In this document: in pieces, positions 1 to 4,982 of the stretch
How the letters are laid out: each line of letters opens with the position of its first letter
Position numbering within the stretch: the first letter of the stretch is position 1
Assembly: GCA_024640385.1 (NCBI GenBank)
Contig: JAHEFC010000287.1
Span: 1-5,489, forward strand
DNA length: 5,489 nucleotides
Reading direction: 5' to 3'
From: Sphingobacteriales bacterium
GTDB lineage: Bacteria > Bacteroidota > Bacteroidia > Chitinophagales > Chitinophagaceae
Made by a program: the position numbers and the translations under genes
Notes under the pieces: model-generated
The model's database searches: none
What the model was told of the DNA's origin: nothing
The model's input: the letters and a program-made list of their open reading frames with translations, nothing else

Positions 1-14
1 AGGGAAGATTATTG

Positions 15-120
15 CAGGTGGCAGGTTACAGGTTACAGGTTGCTTATAGCAGTTGGCAGGATACAGGTTGCAGGTCGCAGAAAAAAACACTGGAACCTGC
101 AACCTGGAACCTGTAACCTG
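15..120. repeat. CAGGTTR heptad repeat array with inverted half
   Basis: From 15 to 77 the sequence reads as nine consecutive 7-bp units in one unbroken phase. Units at 15, 22, 29, 36, 57, 64 and 71 are CAGGTTR or one to two changes from it. The unit at 50 is degenerate, and the one at 43 no longer matches. From 93 to 120 there are four units of the reverse complement, YAACCTG-like, also in phase. Positions 22-43 are complementary to 99-120 at 21 of 22 bases, so the array can form a long hairpin with about 55 nt between the arms. No plausible gene covers it. The 7-bp period is not a multiple of three, which argues against coding. It resembles a dispersed intergenic palindromic (REP-like) repeat, but copy number cannot be judged from one window. 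Confidence 0.8.
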
Positions 121-212
121 TAAAAAAGATATTCCCAGAGCACAGTTATGTTCCAAAAAATTGGGCACTTGCTTCCGTTTGGATTTATTGACTAGTTTTA
201 GTTGCTCTCAAC

Positions 213-1115
213 ATGAAAACCATAATCGTATTGATAATATTATTATCGTTTAGTCAACATAGCTACGCCAGAACTGTTGACAGTGTGCCAAATAACATTA
301 AAAGGCTGAACATCGTACTATCCAACAAATCCTCATTCCCAGACGCTGCCATGATGAGTTTTCATACGCAAGCCTGGTGGAATCAACTCTGGCACCGGAA
401 AAAGATCCGTTTTATTATCGCCAATTCCATTGATGAAGCTACTGCAAGGATCAGCCGGATCATGGATAAGGAACACGCCATGATCGGCAATATCTGGTTC
501 GACAGTCATGGCCATATGGGCCGCAGGGTCTCCATACTTGAGATGGGTGATGTAGAACTGAACTATCAATCCATCAAAGATCCGCAGATCGATAACAGGT
601 TAAAAGTCATTGGTAGATATTGCGACAGTCTTACAGTGGCATCCATTGGCTCCTGCTACTCGGGAGCTGGCTATTATTCAGCAGGTACAGACAGTTTCCC
701 GCCACACCGGATGAATGGAGACTCCTTGATGAGCCTGATGGCAGCAGCATTGAATAATGCCACTGTCTATGGCTCTGTCAGCTGGATCACAACAAAGCCC
801 GGACTCTTCGGATCTGGTTATGCATTCGCCGGCAATCCATGGGCGAAAAAGTTCAAAGACCCCAAATTCAGATCAGCCTGGGATTCACTGGGAGTCTGGA
901 AATCCTATACAGCTGAACAAGGATTCCGCTACATCAATACAGTGAGTATGGACCATAGCGCCAATATCCTGGTGAAAGACAAATCATTCCTGGACTTTCC
1001 CAAAAACAAAAAGAAACAACAGAAAAAAATCAAACATCTGAAAGAAGGTAATTTCAGCGACAAATATTTTTACAAATACAAAGATCCCCTGCAGGTAAAA
1101 AAAGCAAAGAATTGA
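213..1115 (+). CDS. Secreted protein with caspase-like (clan CD) His/Cys dyad, function unknown
   Basis: This is a 300-residue protein that I cannot place in a named family with certainty. Residues 1-19 form a typical signal peptide (MKT, then an I/L/V-rich core, likely cut after SYA), so export is expected. The core has a hydrophobic strand ending in FDSHGH (His99) and, 49 residues later, a second strand ending in IGSCYSG (Cys148). This order and spacing match the catalytic His and Cys of clan CD cysteine peptidases (caspases, metacaspases, gingipains) and the related CHAT, DUF4347 and C80 domains. A helix and strand around 170-191 (SLMSLMAAALNNATVYGSVS) fit the segment after the Cys in those folds. 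The tail (264-300) is Lys-rich. The ATG at 213 is chosen because it begins the signal peptide. The gene stands alone and converges on the oxidoreductase gene. Reality of the gene is secure; peptidase activity is inference. Confidence 0.85.
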   Translation: MKTIIVLIILLSFSQHSYARTVDSVPNNIKRLNIVLSNKSSFPDAAMMSFHTQAWWNQLWHRKKIRFIIANSIDEATARISRIMDKEHAMIGNIWFDSHGHMGRRVSILEMGDVELNYQSIKDPQIDNRLKVIGRYCDSLTVASIGSCYSGAGYYSAGTDSFPPHRMNGDSLMSLMAAALNNATVYGSVSWITTKPGLFGSGYAFAGNPWAKKFKDPKFRSAWDSLGVWKSYTAEQGFRYINTVSMDHSANILVKDKSFLDFPKNKKKQQKKIKHLKEGNFSDKYFYKYKDPLQVKKAKN

Positions 1116-1118
1116 ACC

Positions 1119-2720
1119 TCATTTTCCCAGGATAAGATCTGCTGCTTTCTCCCCGATCATGATACAGGCTGCATTGGTATTACCAGATACAATAGTTGGC
1201 ATGATGGATGCATCAGCCACCCGCAACCCCCTGATGCCCCTTACCCTTAACTGATCATCTACAACTGCCATTTCATCATTCCCCATCTTGCAGGTGCCAA
1301 CCGGATGATACAACGTTTCAAGACTTTTCTTTATATGCTCAACCAGGTGTTCATCTGTGAAAGGCTGCTGGGGCAAACAGACCCCTTTGGTTGAAAATGC
1401 CTTCAACGCGGGCGCACTCACTATCTCTATGGCCTTTCGGATCCCTTTCAACAACACCTCCATATCCGCAGGATGGCTCAGCAGGTTCGGTTGAATAAGA
1501 GGCGCAGTTGAAGGATCACTGTTCTTCAATGACACATAGCCCCTGCTTTTAGGTCTTATCACAATAGACAGTATGCTGAAACCGTCCGCTTTCGGGAACG
1601 TACCTATCTTATAAATATCTGTTGAATAATCAGCCGCGATCCCCAGGGGTACAAAATGAAACTGCATATCCGGCCTGTCCAGGCCTGCATCTGTTCTATA
1701 AAATGCATTGGCTTCAAGCGGACTGTTGCACAATGGCCCTTTCCTGAATAGCAGATGCTGCATCAATGCTTTGATCTTGGGGAAAGTTTTCATAACGGTA
1801 TTCCCGGTAGGCACACTGGATTCACAGCTCACGCCACTCCAGGCATGCTCCTGCAGGTTCTTACCCACCCCCGGTAAATGCATCTTCACATCGATCCCTG
1901 ACTGGTTCAGTTCTTCACGGTCTCCTATGCCCGAAAGCATCAGGATCTGGGGCGACTGGAATGCACCCCCTGAAACAACGATCTCCTTATTGCAGGTGGC
2001 CGTAGCCGTTAGCTTTCGCTTATCAGTGAATTCAACGCCTTTTGCAGCGCCGTTTTCAATGATGATCCGCTGCACCAGGCAGCCCGTTCTGACAGTCAGA
2101 TTTTTCCTGCCCATGACTGGTTTCAGAAACGCCGCTGCAGTGCTTTGTCTTACCCCATTTTTGATGGTGAACTGCAGCATATGGGAGCCGAGCTGATCCA
2201 CACCATTATAATCTCCATTCTCAGGAATTCCTGACTCCACACAGGCCTTCACAAACACCCTGCCCAGTTGAGAGGGCTCTTTGGCATAAGACACATGGAG
2301 CGGACCACCCTTGCCGTGATAGCTCCCGTTCAGGTCTTCATTATGTTCCGACTTTTTGAAATAGGGTAAAACATCATCATAACCCCATCCTTTATTGCCC
2401 AGCGCTGCCCACTCGTCATAATCATACCTGCTGCCCCTGACATAGGCCATGGCATTGGTACTGCTCGAACCACCCAACACTTTCCCGCGCGGCAGGTAAA
2501 TTCGCTTGCCATCCGCGTGCTCCTGGGGTTCCGTCCAGAACTTCCAGTCCACACTGCTGCCATGCAGATTCCCATACGCTCCCGGAATATGAATTTCCAG
2601 TTTTTTGTCCGGCTCCCCTGCTTCCAGCAACAACACAGAGATCCGGGGATCGGCAGAAATCCGGTTAGCGATCACACAACCAGCAGATCCTGCACCGATG
2701 ATGATATAGTCATAGTTCAT
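1119..2720 (-). CDS. GMC-family FAD-dependent oxidoreductase (choline/alcohol dehydrogenase-like)
   Basis: This 533-residue flavoprotein is full length for the BetA/AlkJ branch of the glucose-methanol-choline family (about 530-560 aa). Such enzymes oxidise an alcohol to an aldehyde and reduce FAD. The N-terminus has the Rossmann FAD motif GAGSAG (9-14) with Glu33 (LLLEAG) for the ribose. GMC signature 1 runs around 79-103 ([18 protein letters not shown]) and signature 2 around 250-266 ([17 protein letters not shown]). The C-terminal catalytic pair is visible as His472 ([11 protein letters not shown]) and Asn516 ([11 protein letters not shown]), 44 residues apart as in choline oxidase. No signal peptide is seen, so it is probably cytoplasmic or peripheral to the membrane. 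No betaine aldehyde dehydrogenase, choline transporter or dedicated electron acceptor lies beside it, so the substrate cannot be fixed and I give no symbol. The start is set by the Rossmann motif at the very N-terminus. Confidence 0.93.
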   Translation of the reverse strand: MNYDYIIIGAGSAGCVIANRISADPRISVLLLEAGEPDKKLEIHIPGAYGNLHGSSVDWKFWTEPQEHADGKRIYLPRGKVLGGSSSTNAMAYVRGSRYDYDEWAALGNKGWGYDDVLPYFKKSEHNEDLNGSYHGKGGPLHVSYAKEPSQLGRVFVKACVESGIPENGDYNGVDQLGSHMLQFTIKNGVRQSTAAAFLKPVMGRKNLTVRTGCLVQRIIIENGAAKGVEFTDKRKLTATATCNKEIVVSGGAFQSPQILMLSGIGDREELNQSGIDVKMHLPGVGKNLQEHAWSGVSCESSVPTGNTVMKTFPKIKALMQHLLFRKGPLCNSPLEANAFYRTDAGLDRPDMQFHFVPLGIAADYSTDIYKIGTFPKADGFSILSIVIRPKSRGYVSLKNSDPSTAPLIQPNLLSHPADMEVLLKGIRKAIEIVSAPALKAFSTKGVCLPQQPFTDEHLVEHIKKSLETLYHPVGTCKMGNDEMAVVDDQLRVRGIRGLRVADASIMPTIVSGNTNAACIMIGEKAADLILGK

Positions 2721-2805
2721 GCTTAAATGTACAAAACCCCATAATAACGGCCAGTTCTATGATCAGCATCATCGGTTGATTTTTATGTTGTTGGTAATTT
2801 TAATC
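2721..2805. promoter_or_regulatory. Divergent intergenic region, promoters for GMC gene (-) and cbpA (+)
   Basis: The oxidoreductase and cbpA start on opposite sides of this 85-bp A/T-rich spacer, so promoters for both are expected here. I find no perfect TAnnTTTG box. One-mismatch versions exist, TAATTTTA at 2795-2802 for cbpA and TACATTTA on the minus strand at 2723-2730. Both sit so close to their start codons that they would imply almost leaderless mRNAs. The regulatory role is inferred from gene orientation only. Confidence 0.4.
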
Positions 2806-3687
2806 ATGGCATATATCGACTATTACAAGATCCTGGGGGTGGACAAAAAAGCCACCCAGGAAGACATCAAAAAAGCTTACCGCAAACTTGCCAGGAAAAT
2901 GCACCCGGATCTTAACCCTGACGATAAGGATGCACATAAAAAATTCCAGCAGATCAATGAGGCCAACGAAGTACTTAGTGATCCTGAAAAAAGGAAAAAA
3001 TATGACCAGTACGGCGAGCATTGGCAGCACGCAGACGAGATCGAAAAGAATAAAGCCAGGCAAGGTCAATACCAGCAGGCCGGTGGTTTTTCGGGTGATA
3101 TGAATGAAGGCGATTTCTCTGACTTTTTTGAATCCCTGTTCGGCAAGCAAACGCACCAGCATCGTGGCAGGAATGTAAAATTCAGGGGGCAGGATTATCA
3201 TGCCGAACTGGTGCTTTCACTGAAGCAGGCCTATACTACGCACCAGCAAACGATCACAGTCAATGGCAAGAATATCCGGATCACCATCCCGGCCGGTGTT
3301 GAGAACGGTCAGGTGATCCGGCTTAAAGGCCATGGCGGCCCCGGAGTCAATGGAGGCCCGCATGGAGATCTATATATCACGTTTGTGATCGAAAAAGATC
3401 CGGCCTTCAGAAGAGATGGTAATGACCTTTACACAACAGTGGATCTCGATCTATATACCGCCGTTTTAGGAGGAGAGATCTTGCTGGAGACCTTTAGTGG
3501 AAAGATCAAACTGAAAGTAAACCCGGAAACCCAGAATGGGACTAAGATCAGGCTCAAAGGCAAAGGATTTCCTGTATACAAGACCGAAGGTGCATTTGGA
3601 GATCTGTATGTTACATACCAGGTTAAGATCCCAACCGGGCTTACTGAAAAGCAAAAAGAACTGTTCACCCAATTGTCCAAACTTTAA
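2806..3687 (+). CDS. cbpA: CbpA-type DnaJ (J-domain) co-chaperone
   Basis: This 293-residue class II J-protein stimulates the ATPase of DnaK (Hsp70) and delivers unfolded clients in the cytoplasm. The J domain spans about residues 4-70 (YYKILGV...YDQYG) with the essential HPD tripeptide at 33-35. A linker with some Gly and Phe follows (about 85-115, [16 protein letters not shown]), then two C-terminal substrate-binding domains (about 131-197 and 205-275) with the typical [11 protein letters not shown] and [10 protein letters not shown] turns. The CxxCxGxG zinc-finger repeats of true DnaJ are absent, which with the length (E. coli CbpA is about 306 aa) and the adjacent cbpM identifies the CbpA subtype. 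The reading frame stays open upstream to 2719, but J domains begin a few residues before DYYxxLGV, so the ATG at 2806 ([10 protein letters not shown]) is preferred. cbpM follows after 9 bp, indicating one operon. Confidence 0.95.
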   Translation: MAYIDYYKILGVDKKATQEDIKKAYRKLARKMHPDLNPDDKDAHKKFQQINEANEVLSDPEKRKKYDQYGEHWQHADEIEKNKARQGQYQQAGGFSGDMNEGDFSDFFESLFGKQTHQHRGRNVKFRGQDYHAELVLSLKQAYTTHQQTITVNGKNIRITIPAGVENGQVIRLKGHGGPGVNGGPHGDLYITFVIEKDPAFRRDGNDLYTTVDLDLYTAVLGGEILLETFSGKIKLKVNPETQNGTKIRLKGKGFPVYKTEGAFGDLYVTYQVKIPTGLTEKQKELFTQLSKL

Positions 3688-3696
3688 CAGCCAGAT

Positions 3697-3987
3697 ATGG
3701 AAAATGATGAACTGATCAGGATGGAAAGTTTTTGTATGGTGTATGAAGTGGAACCCGCATTTCTGCACATGCTCGAAGAATCAGGCCTGGTGGAAATTGT
3801 TCATATACAGGAGGAAGAATTCATTACCGCCAACGCATTAGAACAATTGGATAGATTCATGAGGCTGCATCATGACCTGGATATCAATGCAGGAGGACTG
3901 GAAGCCATAGCCCATCTGCTGCAAAAGATCAGCAGCCTGCAGGAAGAGATCTGCCGTTTAAAGAACAGGCTGGATCTTTACGAATAG
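3697..3987 (+). CDS. cbpM: Chaperone modulator CbpM (MerR_2-like)
   Basis: This 96-residue protein matches the size and layout of CbpM (about 100 aa in E. coli), which binds the J domain of CbpA and blocks its action on DnaK. The N-terminal half (about 7-60) is a small MerR-type helical domain, with the pattern MESFCMVYEVEPAFLHML, then ESGLVEI, then FITANALEQLDRFMRLHHDL. From about 68 a long amphipathic helix follows (GGLEAIAHLLQKISSL to the end), probably a coiled coil used for pairing. It starts 9 bp after the cbpA stop and must be co-transcribed with it, the standard cbpAM arrangement; this context is the strongest evidence. No Shine-Dalgarno sequence is visible. A second in-frame Met at residue 9 is possible but would cut into the first helix. 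DNA binding is not expected despite the MerR-like fold. Confidence 0.9.
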   Translation: MENDELIRMESFCMVYEVEPAFLHMLEESGLVEIVHIQEEEFITANALEQLDRFMRLHHDLDINAGGLEAIAHLLQKISSLQEEICRLKNRLDLYE

Positions 3988-4020
3988 GATATCAAGCTCC
4001 GGTCAGAATAGAAGCTTTTG

Positions 4021-4028
4021 TAACTTTG
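4021..4028 (+). promoter_or_regulatory. Bacteroidota -7 promoter box TAACTTTG for the acetyltransferase gene
   Basis: TAACTTTG is a perfect match to the Bacteroidota sigma-ABfr -7 consensus TAnnTTTG. It ends 17 bp before the ATG at 4046, which leaves room for a short leader. No clear TTTG/TTG -33 element is found at the usual distance upstream (around 3998). It suggests the acetyltransferase has its own promoter and is not merely read through from cbpAM. Confidence 0.55.
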
Positions 4029-4045
4029 CCCTGCAAATCAAGGCT

Positions 4046-4582
4046 ATGAATGTTTTTTCAGACCCGCACATCAATATTTCTGACGAAAAGGATATTCCCG
4101 CAATAGTATCCCTGCTGAATATGTCGTACCGCGGCGAACATTCCCGCAAGGGCTGGACCACGGAGGCCGACCTGATCGCCGGGGAGGTCAGAACCAATCA
4201 TGAGAACCTGGGAGATGTGATGCGGGAGCCTGGCAGTGTGATATTAAAATACCAGGAAGATGGAAAAATTCTTTCCTGCGTGAACCTGAAAAAACATGGG
4301 GATCGGATCTACCTGGGCATGTTCAGCGTTGACCCGGAATTACAGGGAGGGGGTATTGGGAAGAAGATGTTGCGGGCTGCAGAAGAATATGCGGTGAAGA
4401 TAGGCTGCGAGGCGATATATATGTATGTGATCTCCGTAAGGCAGGAACTGATCGACTGGTACAAGAGGAAGGGATATGTGGAAACCGGAGAACTGATCCC
4501 TTTTAGAGAAGACGGACTTACGGGCACCCATAAAAGGCCATTGGAGTTCATGGTACTGGAAAAGAAGCTTTTACCGGCCTGA
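4046..4582 (+). CDS. GNAT-family N-acetyltransferase
   Basis: This 178-residue single-domain enzyme has the GNAT fold and is expected to move an acetyl group from acetyl-CoA to an amine; the acceptor is unknown. The first part (ISDEKDIPAIVSLLNMSYR, residues 11-29) is the usual alpha1 region. Residues 35-60 form a longer acceptor-side loop with GWTTEADLIAG, seen in many uncharacterised GNATs. Motif A is clear at about 88-116: strand IYLGMFSVDPELQ, then the CoA pyrophosphate loop QGGGIGKKML (100-109; consensus Q/R-x-x-G-x-G/A). Motif B follows at about 130-147 (VRQELIDWYKRKGYVETG), with the conserved WYKRKGY helix end. The ATG at 4046 fits the domain start and the promoter box ending 17 bp upstream. 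It lies 58 bp after cbpM and 39 bp before the tRNA. Likely cytoplasmic. Confidence 0.92.
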   Translation: MNVFSDPHINISDEKDIPAIVSLLNMSYRGEHSRKGWTTEADLIAGEVRTNHENLGDVMREPGSVILKYQEDGKILSCVNLKKHGDRIYLGMFSVDPELQGGGIGKKMLRAAEEYAVKIGCEAIYMYVISVRQELIDWYKRKGYVETGELIPFREDGLTGTHKRPLEFMVLEKKLLPA

Positions 4583-4605
4583 TAGGCGATTTCCCTGAAA
4601 CATCG

Positions 4606-4613
4606 TACATTTG
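4606..4613 (+). promoter_or_regulatory. Bacteroidota -7 promoter box TACATTTG for tRNA-Ser
   Basis: TACATTTG is a perfect TAnnTTTG match, followed by C as is common. It ends 8 bp before the first base of the tRNA, the distance expected for a -7 box with a very short tRNA leader. The -33 element is not recognisable. The box lies just after the acetyltransferase stop codon. Confidence 0.6.
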
Positions 4614-4621
4614 CTCCCCCC

Positions 4622-4708
4622 GGAGGAGTGCAGGAGTGGTTGAACTGGCACGCCTGGAAAGTGTGTATACTCGAAAGGGTATCAAGGGTTCGAATCCCTT
4701 CTCCTCCG
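4622..4708 (+). tRNA. tRNA-Ser(GGA)
   Basis: This is a complete class II tRNA. The acceptor stem GGAGGAG (4622-4628) pairs perfectly with CTCCTCC (4701-4707), and the discriminator is G4708, as required for serine tRNAs. The D stem is CAG/CTG (4631-4633 with 4645-4647). The anticodon stem is CACGC/GTGTG (4649-4653 with 4661-4665), enclosing loop CTGGAAA; the anticodon GGA (4656-4658) reads UCC and UCU. The long variable arm (4666-4683) has stem ATACTC/GGGTAT around GAAA. The T arm is AAGGG-TTCGAAT-CCCTT (4684-4700). The bases after the discriminator read CA and then A, so CCA is not encoded and must be added after processing. The last 16 bases of the gene plus 6 bases downstream recur at 4870-4891. 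Confidence 0.98.
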
Positions 4709-4714
4709 CAAAAA
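4693..4714 (+). repeat. Direct repeat copy 1: tRNA-Ser 3' end
   Basis: This stretch covers the end of the T loop, the 3' strands of the T and acceptor stems, the discriminator and six bases after it. It is identical over 22 bases to 4870-4891, and the match continues for CA after a one-A length difference. A tRNA 3' end is a typical target (attB) of tyrosine recombinases, so this may be one flank of an integrated element. Confidence 0.85.
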
Positions 4715-4838
4715 CAATCCAGCAAAACTCCACGCCTATGGCGTGGTTTTTTGTTTGATGGCAGAACGGGAAAGCTTGCTTTCATGAGTTTTGCCATCAA
4801 ACAAAAAAGACGTTAGTCCAGTTTTGCTGGATTGTTTT
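4711..4838. repeat. 128-bp nested palindrome (19-bp outer arms, 17-bp inner stem)
   Basis: The outer arms 4711-4729 and 4820-4838 are a perfect 19-bp inverted repeat (AAAACAATCCAGCAAAACT and its complement). Inside them lie two separate stems. The first is CCACGCC-TAT-GGCGTGG (4730-4746). The second is a perfect 17-bp stem, 4747-4763 with 4792-4808, extended by 4764-4767 with 4788-4791 (one G-T pair) and capped by GAAAG-CTTG-CTTTC (4770-4783). Only 4809-4819 stays largely unpaired. The whole would fold as a three-way junction in RNA or extrude as a cruciform in DNA. It starts two bases after the tRNA discriminator. It encodes no plausible protein. It could be a MITE/REP-like element or a structured tRNA 3' trailer. 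Confidence 0.85.
4730..4752 (+). terminator. Rho-independent terminator after tRNA-Ser
   Basis: The 7-bp GC-rich hairpin CCACGCC-TAT-GGCGTGG is followed directly by six T (4747-4752), 21 bases after the tRNA discriminator. It is a standard intrinsic terminator for the tRNA transcript. It is embedded in the larger palindrome, and its T tract also forms the start of the 17-bp inner stem, so the two structures would compete in a read-through transcript. Confidence 0.8.
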
Positions 4839-4841
4839 GAG

Positions 4842-4858
4842 TCCCCCACACCGGGGGA
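4842..4858. repeat. Short hairpin TCCCCC-ACACC-GGGGGA
   Basis: A perfect 6-bp GC-rich stem with a 5-base loop lies between the palindrome and the second tRNA 3'-end copy. No T tract follows on either strand, so it is not an obvious terminator. Its role is unknown. Confidence 0.5.
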
Positions 4859-4869
4859 TCACTGAAAGT

Positions 4870-4891
4870 AATCCCTTCTCCTCCGCAAAAA
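4870..4891 (+). repeat. Direct repeat copy 2: orphan tRNA-Ser 3' end
   Basis: These 22 bases are identical to 4693-4714, the 3' end of the tRNA-Ser gene, 177 bp downstream. The bases before it (CTGAAAGT) do not match the tRNA, and the 5' part of a tRNA is missing, so this is not a functional tRNA. It is followed by its own terminator hairpin, as if this were the original end of the tRNA transcription unit before something was inserted. Confidence 0.85.
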
Positions 4892-4923
4892 ACAGAAAAG
4901 CCCCTTACGGGGCTTTTCTGTTT
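4890..4923 (-). terminator. Strong intrinsic terminator, 15-bp stem, possibly bidirectional
   Basis: AAACAGAAAAGCCCC (4890-4904) pairs perfectly with GGGGCTTTTCTGTTT (4909-4923) around a 4-base loop. Read on the minus strand the stem runs into an unbroken run of six T, so it suits the haloperoxidase-family gene ending 60 bp away. On the plus strand the stem end is also T-rich (CTGTTTC), so it may stop rightward transcription too. Confidence 0.85.
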
Positions 4924-4982
4924 CATTGCAGCCCCCGGAATCTTCGGAGATAATCCCCTCCTCCCCAGAAATAACTGAACGA

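Noticed and set aside
15..120. CRISPR-like array
   Set aside because: The units are 7 bp, contiguous and partly inverted, with no unique spacers and no cas genes nearby.
178..200. TTTG...TAGTTTTA as a promoter for the caspase-like gene
   Set aside because: The spacing between the boxes is only 11 bp where about 19 is usual, and the -7 box has a mismatch. The true promoter is not identified.
53..253. Possible 66-aa ORF on the plus strand
   Set aside because: It is read through the 7-bp repeat array and into the signal-peptide region of the real gene in another frame. Its composition is set by the repeats.
1708..2196. 162-aa open frame opposite the oxidoreductase
   Set aside because: It lies fully antisense to a clearly conserved GMC gene, has no recognisable domain and uses a Cys/Pro/Ser/Phe-rich composition typical of shadow frames.
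2719..2805. N-terminal extension of cbpA to an ATG at 2719
   Set aside because: It would add 29 residues before a J domain that normally begins within a few residues of the start, and it would overlap the divergent oxidoreductase start codon.
3988..4045. Terminator between cbpM and the acetyltransferase gene
   Set aside because: Only a 5-bp AAGCT/AGCTT pairing with a 12-base loop is present, too weak to call.
4309..4800. 163-aa minus-strand open frame across the acetyltransferase end and tRNA
   Set aside because: It crosses a tRNA gene and a terminator and is antisense to a well-supported GNAT gene. Similar peptides arise wherever tRNA genes are translated by mistake.
4628..4816. 62-aa plus-strand open frame starting inside the tRNA
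   Set aside because: It is a translation of the tRNA body and the palindrome, both explained as RNA or repeat structure.
4952..4971. Possible third degenerate copy of the tRNA 3' end (AATCCCCTCCTCCCCAGAAA)
   Set aside because: It aligns only with a gap and two substitutions in a pyrimidine-rich stretch, so chance similarity is likely.
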